DNA of 64,000 bases from Rhynchospora pubera. Taxonomy: Eukaryota; Streptophyta; Magnoliopsida; Poales; Cyperaceae. Under the pieces are notes generated by a model. The model saw nothing but the letters and a program-made list of their open reading frames with translations. It was not told the DNA's origin and made no database searches. The stretch covers positions 200,051,902 to 200,115,901 of the forward strand of contig CM051459.1 of the NCBI GenBank assembly GCA_028095005.1, read 5' to 3'. The translations under genes and the position numbers were made by a program. Positions 22,401-35,103 of this stretch are shown here, one piece after another. Numbering within the stretch: the stretch's first letter is position 1; every line of letters starts with the position of its first letter.

Positions 22401-25400
22401 TACAGATTCTGATTACATTTGAGAATTTTCAGCGATTTTGCATTCAGTTTAAGTAATTTGATCACTATAATCTATATTTAAGTTCATTATGAAGTTTAGA
22501 ATATGTTTATGAACTCACTTATTCAAAACAATTATATTATAATTTGTAATTATTCACATTATGTGCAGATTTTACAGAATCCGAATATATTTGAGCATTT
22601 CAAGCGATTTTGTATTCATTTTTAGTCATTTGATCACAATAATCTATATTTAAGCTCTTTATATTGTCTAGAATATGTTTATTAGCTCAATTATTAAAAA
22701 TAAATTAGATTATACATTGTAATTATTAAAATAATGTGCAGGTTTTACATATTCTGATTATATTTGAGAATTTTCATCAATTTTGCATTAATTTTAAGTC
22801 ATTTAATCACAATAATCATTATTTTAGCTCATTATATTGCTTAGATTATATTTATGAACTCAGTTATTCAAAACAATTTTATTATACATCGTAATTATTT
22901 ACATGATGTGCAAATTTTACAAGATCTGAGTATATTTGAGAATTTCAAGTGATTTTGCAATTATTTTAATTCAGTTGATCACAATAATTTATATTTAAGC
23001 TCTTTATGTAGTTTAATATAAGTTTATGAACTCACTTATTCAAAACGATTGCATTATACAATGTAATTATTCGCATTTTCTGTAAAATTTACAGAATCTT
23101 AGTATATTTGAGAATTTCAAGCGATTTTGCAATTATTTTAATTCAGTTGATCACAATAATTTCTATTTAGCCTCTTTATGTAGTTTATAATATATTTATG
23201 ACCTCACTTATTCAAAACGATTGCATCATAAATTGTAATTATTCACATAATCTGCAGATTTTACAGAATATGAGTATATTTGAGCATTTCAAATGATTTT
23301 GCATTCATTTTAAGTCATTTGATCACAACAATCTATATTTCAACTCTTTATGTAGTCTAGACTATCTTAATGAGGTCAATTATTAAAAATAATTGTATTA
23401 TACATTGTAATTATTCACATAATGAGCAGGTTTTACAGATTCGGATTATATTTGAGCATTTTAAGCCATTTTGCATTCCTTTTAAGTCATTTGATCACAA
23501 TAATCTATATTTAAGCTCTTTATATACTTAAGAGTATGTTTATGAAGACACTTATTCAAAACGATTGAATTATACATTATAATTTTTCACATAATGTGCA
23601 GATTTTTCGGATTCTGAGTATATTTTAGCATTTCAAGTGATTTTGCATTCATTCGAAGTCGTTTGATCACAATATTCTGTATTTAACCTATTTATATAGT
23701 CTATAATATGTTTAAGGGCTCAACTATTCAAAAAGATTGGATTATACGTTGTAATTATTCACAAAATGTGCAGGTTATACATATTTTGATTATATCTGAG
23801 CATTTTCAGCGATTTTACATTCATTTTAAGTCATTTGATCACAATAATCTATATTGAAGCTCATTATATAGTTTTGAATTTGTTTATGAACTCTTTTATT
23901 CAAAACAATTGTATTATACATTGTAATCATTTACATTATGTGCAGATTTTACAAAATTTAAAACAATATTGCATTCATTTTAAGTTATTTGAACAAAATA
24001 ATCTCTATTTAAGCTCTCTTCATATAGTCTAGAATATGTTTATTAGCTCAACTATTCAAAAGGATTGGATTATACGTTGTAATTATTCACATAATGTGCA
24101 GGTTTCACAAATTCTGATTACATTTGAAAATTTTCAGTGATTTTGCATTCATTTTAAGTAATTTGATCACTATAATCTATATTTAAGCTCATTATAAAGT
24201 TTAGAATATGTTTATGAACTCACTTATTCAAAACAATTATTATAAATTGTAATTATTCACATAATATGCATATTTTACAGAATCAGAGTATATTTGAGCA
24301 TTTCAAGCGATTTTTTATTCATTTTTAGTCATTTGATAACAATAATCTATATTTAAGCTTATTATATTGTCTAGAATATGTTTATTAGCTCAATTATTAA
24401 ATAGAGATTGAATTATACATTGTAAATATTAACATAATGTGCAGGTTTTACAGATTCTGGTTGTATTAGAGAATTTTCAGCAATTTTGCTTTAATTTTAA
24501 GTCATTTGATCACAATAATAATTATTTAAGCTCATTATATTGCTTAGAATATGTTTAGGAACTCAATTATTCAAAATGATTTTATTATATAATGTAATTA
24601 TTCACATTTTATGGAGATTTTACAGAATCTGAGTATATTTTAGCATTTCAAGCGATTTTGTATTTATTTTAAGTCATTTGATCACAATAATCTATATTTA
24701 AGCTCTTTATATTGTCTAGAATATGATTATTAGCTCAATTATAAAAAAAGATTGGATTATACATTGTAATTGTTAACATAATGTACAGGTTTCGCAGATT
24801 CTGATTATATTAGAGAATTTTCAGAAATTTTGCATTAATTTTAAGTCATTTGAGCACAATAATCATTTTCTAAGCTCATTATATTGCTTAGAATATGTTT
24901 ATGAACTCAATTATTCAAAATGATTTTATTCTACAATGTAATTATTCACATTATGTGGAGATTTTACAGAATCTGAGTATATTTTAGCATTTCAAGCGAT
25001 TTTGTATTTATTTTAAGTCATTTGATCACAATAATCTATATTTAAGCTATTTATATTGTCTAGAATATGATTAATTGTTCAATTACAAAAAAGAGATTGG
25101 ATTATACATTGTAATTATTAGCATAAAGTACAGGTTTTGCAGATTCTGATTATATTAGAGAATTTTTGGCAATTTTGCATTCATTTTAAGTTGTTTGATC
25201 ACAATATTCTGTATTTAAGCTCTTTATATAGTCTAGAATATGTTTATGAGCTCTACTAATAAAAAAAGATTGGATTATACGTTGTAATTATTCACAAAAT
25301 GTGCAGGTCATACATATTTTGATTATATCTGAGAATTTTCAGCGATTTTGCATTCATTTTATGTCATTAGATCACAATTTTGCATTCATTTGAAATCATT

Positions 25401-28400
25401 TAAAAAAAACCCTATATTTAAGCACTTTATATACTTTAGAACATGTTTATGGACACATTTATTCAAAACGATTGGATTATACATTGTAATGATTCATATA
25501 ATGTGCAGATATTAAAGATTTTGAGTATATTTGAGAATTTCAAACCATATTGCATTCATTTTAAGTTATCTGAACCAAATAATCAATATTTAAGCTCTCT
25601 TTATATAGTCTAAAATATGTTTATGAGCTCAACTATTCAAAAGGAATGGATTATACATTGTAATTATCACGTGATATGCAGGATTTACGGATTCCGATTA
25701 CATTTGAGAATTTTCAGCGATTTTGAATTCATTTGAAGCAATTTGATCACTATAATCTATATTTAAGCTCATTATGAAATTTAGAATATGTTTATGAACT
25801 CAGTTATTCAAAACAATTATATTATAAATTGTAATTATTCACATAATATGCAGATTTTACAGAATCTGAGTATATTTGAGCATTTCAAGCGATTTTGTAT
25901 TCATTTTAGGTCATTTGATCACAATAATCTATATTTAAGCTCTTTATATTGTCTAGAATATGATTATTAGTTCAATTATTAAAAAGAGATTGGATTATAC
26001 ATTATAATTATTAACATAATGTGCAGGTTTTGCAGATTCTGATTATATTAGAGAATTTTCAGCAATTTGCATTAATTTTAAGTCATTTAATCACAATAAT
26101 CATTATTTAATCTCATTATATTGCTTAGAATATGTTTATGAACTTATTCAAAACTATTTTATTATACAATGTAATTATTCACAAAATGTACAGATTTTAC
26201 AGAATCTGAGTATATTTGTGAATTTCAAGCGATTTTGCAAACATTTTAATTCATTTGATAACAATAATTTATATTTAAGCTCTTTATGTAGTTTAAAATA
26301 TGTTTATGAACTCACTTATTCAAAACGATTGCATTATACATTGTAATTATTCACATAATCTGCAGATTTTACAGAATCTGAGTATATTTTAGCATTTCAA
26401 GCGATTTTGCATTCATTTTAAGTCATTTGATCATAATAATCTATATTTAAACTCTTTATGCAGTCTAGACTATCTTAATGAGGTCAATTATTAAAAAAGA
26501 TTGTATTATACATTGTAATTATTCACATAATGAGCAGGTTTTACAGATCCTGATTATATTTGAGAATTTTAAGCGATTTTGCATTCTTTTTAAGTCATTT
26601 GATCACAATAATCTTTATTTAAGTTCTTTATATACTTATGAATATGTTTATGAATAGACTTTTTCAAAACGATTGAATTATACATTATAATTTTTCTCAT
26701 CATGTGCAGATTTTTCAGATTCTGAGTATATTTGAGCATTTCAATTGATTTTGCTTTCATTTTAAGTCGTTTGATCACAATATTCTGTATTTAAGCTCTT
26801 TATATATTCTATAATATGTTTATGAGCTCAACTATTCAAAAAGAATGGACTATACGTTGTAATTATTCACATAATGTGTAGGTTTTACATATTCTGATTA
26901 TATCTGAGATTGTTCAGTCATTTTGCATTCATTTTAAGTCATTTGATCACAATAATCTATATTTGTGCTCATTATATAGTTTAGAATATGTTTATGAACT
27001 CTTATATTCAAAACAATTGTATTATACATTGTAATTATTCACATTATGTGCAGAGTTTAAAAAATCTGAGTATATTTGAGCATTTCAAACAATTTTGCAT
27101 TCATTTTAAATCATTTGAACAAAAAAAATCTATATTTAAGATCTTTATATACTTTAGAATATGTTTATGAACACATTTATTCAAAACGATTGTATTATAC
27201 ACTGTAATTTTTCATATAATATGCAGATATTAAAGATTTGGAGTATATTTGAGAATTTCAAACAATATTGCATTCATTTTAAGTTATTTGAACCAAATAA
27301 TCTATATTTAAGCTCTATTTATATAGTCTAGATTATGTTTATGAGTTCAACTATTCAAAAGGATTGGATTATACATTGTAATTATTCACATGATGTGCAG
27401 GTTTCACAGATTCTGATTACATTTGTAAATTTTCAGTGATTTTGCATTCATTTTAATTAGTTTGATCACTATAATCTATATTTAAGCTCATTATAAAGTT
27501 TTGAATATGTTTATGAACTCACTTATTCAAAACAATTATATTATAAATTGTAATTATTCAAATTATGTGCAGATTTTACATAATCTGAGTATATTTGAGC
27601 ATTTCAAGCGATTTTGTATTCATTTTTAGTCATTTGATCACAATAATCTATATTTAAGCTATTTATATTGTCTAGAATATTTTTATTAGCTCAATTATTA
27701 AAAAGATATTGGATTATGCATTGTAATTATTAAAATAATGTGCAGGTTTTACAAATTCTGATTATATTAGAGAATTTTCAGCAATTTGCATTAATTGTAT
27801 GTCATTTCATCATAATAATCATTATTTAAGCTCATTATATTGCTTAGAATATGTTTATGAACTCAATTATTCTAAACGATTTTATTATACAATGTAATTA
27901 TTCACATTATGTGGAGATTTTACAGAATCTGAGTATATTTTAGCATTTCAAGCGATTTTGTATTCATTTTAAGTTATTTGATCACGATAATCTATATTTA
28001 AGCTCTTTATATTGTCTAGAATATGATTATTAGTTCAATTATTAAAAAGAGATTGGATTATACATTGTAATATTAACATAATGTACAGTTTTTGCAGATT
28101 CTGATTATATTAGAGAATTTTCAGCAATTTGCATTAATTTTAAGTCATTTGATCACAATAATCATTATTTAAGCTCATTATATTGCTTAGAATGTATTTA
28201 TGAACTCAATTATTCAAAACGATTTTATAATACAATGTAATTATTCATTTAATGTGCTGATTTTATAGAATCTGAGTATATTTGTGAATTTTAAGCGATT
28301 TTGCAAATATTTTCATTCATTTGATCACAGTAATTTATATTTAAGCTCTTGATGTAGTTTAAAATATGTTTCTCAACTCACTTATTCAAAACGATTGCAT

Positions 28401-31400
28401 AATACATAGTAATTTTTCACAGAATCTGAGTATGTTTGAGCATTTCAAACGATTTTGCATTCATTTTAAGTCATTTGATCACAATAATCTATATTTAAAC
28501 TCTATATGCAGTCTAGACTATCTTAATGAGGTCAATTATTAAAAAAGATTGTATTATACATTGTAATTATTCACATAATGAGCAGATTTTACAGATTCTG
28601 AATATATTTGAGAATTTTAAGCGATTTTGCATTATTTTTTAGTCATTTGAACACAATAATCTATATTTAAGCTCTTTATATACTTAAGAATATGTTTATG
28701 AACAGACTTATTCAAAACGATTGAATTATACATTATAATTTTTCACATTATGTGCAGATTTTTCAGATTCTGAGTATATTTGAGCATTTCAAGTGATTTT
28801 CCATTCATTTGAAGTCGTTTGATCACAATATTCTCTATTTAAGCTCTTTATATAGTCTAGAATATGTTTAAGGGCTCAACTATTAAAAAAGATTGGATTA
28901 TACGTTGTAATTATTCACAAAATGTGCAGGTAATACATATTTTGATTATATCTGGGCATTTTCAGCGATTTTGCATTCATTTTAAGTCATTTGATCACAA
29001 TAATATATATTTATTCTCATTATATAGTTTAGAATAAGTTTATGAACTCTTTTATTCAAAAAAATTGTATTATACATTGTAATTATTCACATGCAGATTT
29101 TACAAAATCTGAGTTTATTTGAGCATTTCAAACAATTTTGCATTCATTTTAAATCATTTGAACAAAAATAACTTATTTTTAAGCTATCTTTATATAGTCT
29201 TGAATATACTTATGACCTCAATTATTCAAAAAGATTGGATTATACATTGTAATTATTCACATAACGTGCAGGTTTTACAGATTCAGATTATATTTGAGCA
29301 TTTCAAGTGGTTTTGCATTCATTTTAAGTCATTTGATCATAATATTCTACATTTAAACTCTTTATATTGTCTAGAATATGTTTATGTGGTCAATTATTCA
29401 AAAATATTGGATTATACATTGTAATTATTCACAAAATATGCAGATTTTAAAAATTCTGATTGTATTTGAGCATCTTAAGCGATTTTGCATTCATTTTAAG
29501 TCATTTTATCAAAATAATCTATGTTTAAACACTTTATATTCTTTAGATTATGTGTATGAACTCACTTATTCAAAACGATTGCATTATACATTTTAATAAT
29601 TCACATAATTTGGAGATTTTACAGAATCTGAGTATATTTGAGCATTTCTAGTGATTTTGCATTCATTTTAAGTCGTTTGATCAGAATATTCTATATTTCA
29701 GCTCTTTATATAGTCCAAAATATGTTTATTAGCTCAACTATTCAAAAAGAATAGATTATACGTTGTAATTATTCTCATAATGTGCAGGTTTTACATTCTG
29801 AATATATCTGAGCATTTTCAGAAATTTTGCATTCATTTTAAGTTATTTGATCACAATAATCTATATTTAAGCTCATTACATAGTTTAGAATATGTTTATG
29901 AACTCTTTTATTTAAAACAATTGTATTATACATTGTAATTATTCATATAATGTGCAGATTTTACAAAATCTGAGTATATTTGAGCATTTAATGGAATTTT
30001 GCAATCATTTAAATCATTTGAACAAAAAAAACCTATATTTAAGCTCTTTATATACTTTAGAATATTTGTATAAATACATTTATTCAAAACGATTGGATTA
30101 TATATTGTAATTATTCATATGATGTGCAAATATTAAAGATTTTCTGTATATTTGAGAATTAAAAACAATATTGCATTCATTTTTTAAGTTATTTGAACCA
30201 AATAAAATATATTTAAGCTCTCTTTATATAGTCTAGAATATGTTTATGAGCGCAACAGTTCAAAAAGAATGGACTATACGTTGTAATTATTCACATAATG
30301 TGCAGGTTTTACAGATTCTGATTACATTTGAGAATTTTCAGCGATTTTGCATTCATTTTAAGTAATTTGATCACTATAATCTATATTTAAGTTCATTATT
30401 TTGCTTAGATTATATTTATGAACTCAGTTATTCAAAACAATTTTATTATACATCGTAATTATTCACATGATGTGTAAATTTTACAAGATCTGAGTATATT
30501 TGAGAATTTCAAGTGATTTTGCAATTATTTTAATTCAGTTGATCACAATTATTTATATTTAAGCTCTTTATGTAGTTTAAAATAAGTTTATGAACTCACT
30601 TATTCAAAACGATTGCATTATACATTGTAATTATTCACATTATCTGTAGAATTTACAGAATCTGTGTATATTTGAGAATTTCAAGCGATTTTGCAATTAC
30701 TTTAATTCAGTTGATCACAATAATTTATATTTAACCGCTTTATGTAGTTTAAAATATATTTATGACCTCACTTATTCAAAACGATTGCATTATAAATTGT
30801 AATTATTCACATAATCTGCAGATTTTACAGAATATGAGTATATTTGAGCATTTCAAATGATTTTGCATTCATTTTAAGTCATTTGATCACAACAATCTAT
30901 ATTTCAACTCTTTATGTAGTCTAGACTATCTTAATGAGGTCAATTATAAAAAATGATTGTATTATACATTGTAATTATTCACATAATGAGCAGGTTTTTA
31001 CAGATTCTGATTATATTTGAGCATTTTAAGCGATTTTGCATTCCTTTTAAGTCATTTGATCACAATAATTTATATTTAAGCTCCTTATATACTTAAGAGT
31101 TTGTTTATGAAGACACTTATTCAAAATGATTGAATTATACATTATAATTTTTCACATGATGTGCAGAATTTTCAGATTATGAGTATATTTGAGCATTTCA
31201 AGTGATTTTTCATTTATTTTAAGTCGTTTGATCACAATATTCTGTATTTAACCTATTTATATAGTCTATAATATGTTTATGAGCGCAACTGTTCAAAAAG
31301 AATGGACTATACGTTGTAATTATTCACATAATGTGTAGGTTTTACATATTCTGATTATATCTGAGATTTTTCAGCCATTTTGCATTCATTTTAAGTCATT

Positions 31401-33780
31401 TGATCACAATAATCTATATTTATGCTCATTATATAGTTTAGAATATGTTTATGAACTCTTTTATTCAAAACAATTGTATTATACATTGTAATTATTCACA
31501 TGATGTGCTGATTTTACAAAATCTGAGTATATTTGAGCATTTCAAACAATTTTGCATTCATTTTAAATCATTTGAACAAAAAAATCTATATTTAAGCTCT
31601 TTATATACTTTAGAATATGTTTATGAACATATTTATTCAAAACGATTGGATTATACATTGTAATTATTCATATGATGTGCAGATATTTAAGATTTTGAGT
31701 ATATTTGAGAATTTCAAACAATATTGCATTCATTTTAAGTTATTTGAACAAAATAATCAATATTTAAGCTCTCTTCATATAGTGTAGAATATGTTTATGA
31801 GCTCAACTATTTAAAAGGATTGGATTATACATTGTAATTATTCTCATTATGTGCAGATTTTTCAGATTCTGAGAATATTTGAGCATTTCAACTGATTTTG
31901 CATTCATTTTAAGTCATTTGATCACAATAATCTATATTTAGACTCTTTATATAGTTTCGAATATATTTATGAGGTTAATTATTCAAAAAGAGTGGATTAT
32001 ACATTGTAATTATTCACATAATGAGCAGTTTTTACAGATTCTGATTATAATTGTGCATTTTTAGCAATTTTGCATTCCTTTTAAGTCATTTGATTACAAT
32101 AATCTATATTTAAGCTCTTTATATACTTAAGAATATGTTTATGAATACACTTATTCAAAACGATTGAATTATACATTATAATTTTTCACATAATGTGCAG
32201 ATTTTTCATATTCGAGTATATTTGAGCATTTCAAGTGATTTTGCATTCATTTTAAGTCGTTTGATCACAATATTCTGTATTTAAGCTCTTTATATAGTCT
32301 ATAATATGTTTATGAGCTCAACTATTCAAAAAGAATGGACTATACATTGTAATTATTCATTTTAAGTCATTTGATCACAATAATCTATATTTTGGCTCTT
32401 TATATAGTCTAGAATATGTTTATGAGGTCAATTATTTAAAAAAATCGGATTGTACATTGGAATTACGTACATTATGTGCAGATTTAAAAGATTCTGAGTA
32501 TATTTGAGTATTTTAAGTAATGTTGCATTCATTTTAAGTCATTTGATCCCAATAATCTATATTTAATCTCTTTATATAGTTTGGAACAAGCTTATGAACA
32601 CACTTATTCAAAACAATTGGATTATATATTGTAATTATTCACGTAATGTACAGATTTTACAGATTCTGAGTATATTTTTGCATTTCAAGTGATTTTGCAT
32701 TCATTATAAGTCATTTCATCACTATAATATATATTTAATCTCTTTATATAGTTTAGAATATATTTATGAGCTCAATTATTCAAAAAGATTGGATTATATA
32801 TTGTAATTACGCACAAGATGTGCAGATTTTACAGATTCTGAGTATATTTGAGCATTTCAAGTGATTTTACATTCATTTTCAGACATTTGAGCACAATAAT
32901 CCATATTTAAACTCTTTATATAGTCTTGGATTTTTTTATAAACTCACTTATTCAAAACAATTGGATTATACATTGCAAATTTGTAATTGCGCACATTATA
33001 TAGAGATTTTACAGATTATGAGTATATTTGAGCATTTCTAGCATTTTTGCATTCATTTTAAGTTATTTGATCACAATAATCTATATTTAAGCTATTTATA
33101 TTTTCTATAGTACTTTTATGAGCTCAATTATTCAAAACGGTTGGATTATACATTGTAATTATTTACATAATGTGCAGATTTTACAGATTCTGAGTATATT
33201 TGAGCATTTCAAGCGATTTTGCATTCATTTTAACTCATTTGATAACAATAATCTTTATTTATGCTCTTTATATAGTCTATAATATGTTTATGAGATCAAT
33301 TATTCAAAATGATTTGATTATACATTGTAATTATTCACATGATATGCAAATTTTACAGATTATGAGTATATTTGAGCATTTCAAGCGATTTTGCATTTAT
33401 TTTAAATAATTCGATCACAATAATCTATATTTATGCTGTTTATATAATTTAGAATATGTTTATGAACTCACTTATTAAAAACGATTGGATTATACATAGT
33501 AATTATTCACATAATATGCATATTTTACAGATTCTGAGTATATTTGAGCATTTCAAGTGATTTTGAATTCATTTTAAGTCATTTGATCACAATAATCTAT
33601 ATTTATGTTGTTTATATAGCCTAAAACATGTTTATGATCTTACTCAATCAAAATAATTGTATTGAACATAATAATTTACGCATATCATATGCAAATAATG
33701 TAAATTATGAGTATTATTCGAACATTTCAAGTGATTTTGAATTAATTTTAAGTCATTTTATAAAAAATAATTTATATTCG
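19431..33780. repeat. 172-bp satellite array, block 3, with higher-order repeat units
   Basis: About 14.3 kb of the satellite. The first five bases are the right duplication of the LTR element. Three successive units begin with the same diagnostic monomer (AATAATTCACATAATTTGGAG...TCCAAAATATG or close variant): at about 19431, 21680 and 29590. The unit 21680-29590 is 46 monomers long (matching landmarks at 21466 and 29378 are 7,912 bp apart). The unit 19431-21680 is shortened to about 13 monomers. From about 31800 the monomers are more diverged from the repeat-unit subtypes, and from 33600 they decay; the last recognisable piece ends near 33780. Small AT-rich ORFs in this block are incidental. 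Confidence 0.93.
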
Positions 33781-33902
33781 CATTGTAGTCGTTACTTGCA
33801 CGTATAACTACAGTGATCAAGTTATTGTCTGTTGTTTCTGTAGCTTTTACCTAAAAAGAAGATACGAAGACTTCAAAAAGGAAAACTCAAAATTAACTCA
33901 TA

Positions 33903-34059
33903 GGCTCCGTTTGGATAGGTGTGGGAAAAAGGAAAGAAGGGAAGAAGTGGGAAGAAGTATTGGGAAGTGTGTAAATTTGTGAAGAGTTTGGATTGTTTAT
34001 AATAAATTTTTTCTTCTTTCTTCTCATATTCCTTTTTTCTAACCAATCCAAACGGAACC
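33903..34059. mobile_element. Small MITE (157 bp) with GGYTCCGTTTGGAT ends
   Basis: Terminal inverted repeats GGCTCCGTTTGGAT (left) and, on the complement of the right end, GGTTCCGTTTGGAT. The 3-bp sequence ATA lies on both sides. The interior contains GTGTGGGAA, AAGTATTGGGAAGTGTGTAA and GAAGAGTTTGGATTG, which recur in the nested elements at 47040-47305. No coding capacity. A 3-bp duplication would fit a PIF/Harbinger-type element, but the superfamily is uncertain. Confidence 0.75.
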
Positions 34060-34716
34060 ATAGATGTTGTGCTCGTTTTTCAGTTGGAATTAAATGCCAT
34101 CGGAACTATGGCCTACTAGTAATCACATAATCTTCCTTTAAAGAGATTTAATAATCATCAAATCTCAACACGAGTTGGATTATTCTTTTTTTTTGGACTG
34201 GATGTGTAATTGAAAATCTGTACGGTTTGCATAGATCATTGCTGGACTAAAACCGACTGCTAAGGATAACTTAATTAATTAAATAATAATTTCCTCGCTT
34301 TCCTTGCTGTGTTGACACATATTTTCATCCAGTTGATCTTTCTGGACAGCTTTTTTTTAGTTATTAATTTGTAATGTTGTTTCTTAATCAACAGTGCCTT
34401 TCACTTGAAAAATGAGATCCATTCACACTTTCACAGATATTCTGTGGTCCTTCATCAATCATATACATTGTCACGGGTTCACCTGTGGCACCTGCACTAG
34501 AGAGCACAATGCCACACATAGAAAGATACAAAGCAAGCCAGAGAAAGTCCACACAAATTTAAAAAGTCTTCTTTCTCAAATTCTCAATTCCCTCCTATCA
34601 ATCCCTCCATCATCAAATATAATACGCCAAGATCTCCATGCCCTTTAAATCTCCTTCTCCAAATTAAAGTACCAATTAATTGCGCCAAATCAACATCCAA
34701 CAAAACTACCAAACTC
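34060..34716. other. Intergenic sequence upstream of the small gene
   Basis: No ORF of note. It includes poly-T runs and, in its last 200 bases, a pyrimidine-rich segment (TCTTCTTTCTCAAATTC, CTCCTTCTCC) that probably forms the promoter and 5' UTR of the gene at 34717. A weak TATA-like TATAATA lies at about 34618-34624. Confidence 0.4.
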
Positions 34717-35103
34717 ATGTCTAAATCAAAAAAAGGCCGCAAAGGCTTCGTCTTTTGCCTGGGAGGACCAGCCCGTCTTGTATCCTGGCTACGCAGCAAG
34801 CGTGCAAACAGCGAAACCAGCTCGGTTGTTAGCATCAGCCGTAATTACAGCATCCGATCTGATAGGAGCAGCTCATCTGGTGACGAAGACTTGGCTGAAT
34901 TGATTCGGACTGCTGCTGAGGAGAAGGCGGCGAGGAAACAAAAAGTTGAGCGTAGTCAGAGTTTGGCGGTATGCCGTATTGACGAGGATGCACCCTGTGA
35001 CTTCAATGAGTCTGATTTTGATGTCGGAGTGTTTTCCCGAAGTCGGAGTTATGCCGTAGGTAATGCTTTACCGGTTGGGAGGAGGAGAAACAGGTATTCT
35101 TGA
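34717..35103 (+). CDS. Uncharacterised 128-residue plant protein, single exon
   Basis: ATG at 34717, TGA at 35101. The base composition is clearly richer than the flanks and the reading frame has sensible coding texture. The N-terminus is basic (MSKSKKGRKGF) followed by VFCLGG. A Ser/Arg-rich section (SIRSDRSSSSGDED) and an acidic/Ala helix (DLAELIRTAAEEKAARK) lead to two well-shaped motifs: RSQSLAVCRIDEDAPC near residues 80-95 and FSRSRSYAVG near 108-117. There is no signal peptide, membrane segment or known catalytic motif. Arg-x-x-Ser sites suggest phosphorylation, which is inference. I cannot assign a function. It is the first apparent gene beyond the satellite edge, about 940 bp away. 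Confidence 0.75.
   Translation: MSKSKKGRKGFVFCLGGPARLVSWLRSKRANSETSSVVSISRNYSIRSDRSSSSGDEDLAELIRTAAEEKAARKQKVERSQSLAVCRIDEDAPCDFNESDFDVGVFSRSRSYAVGNALPVGRRRNRYS

Noticed and set aside
1..33780. CRISPR-like array
   Set aside because: The repeats are contiguous 172-bp monomers without unique spacers, in a plant nuclear context.
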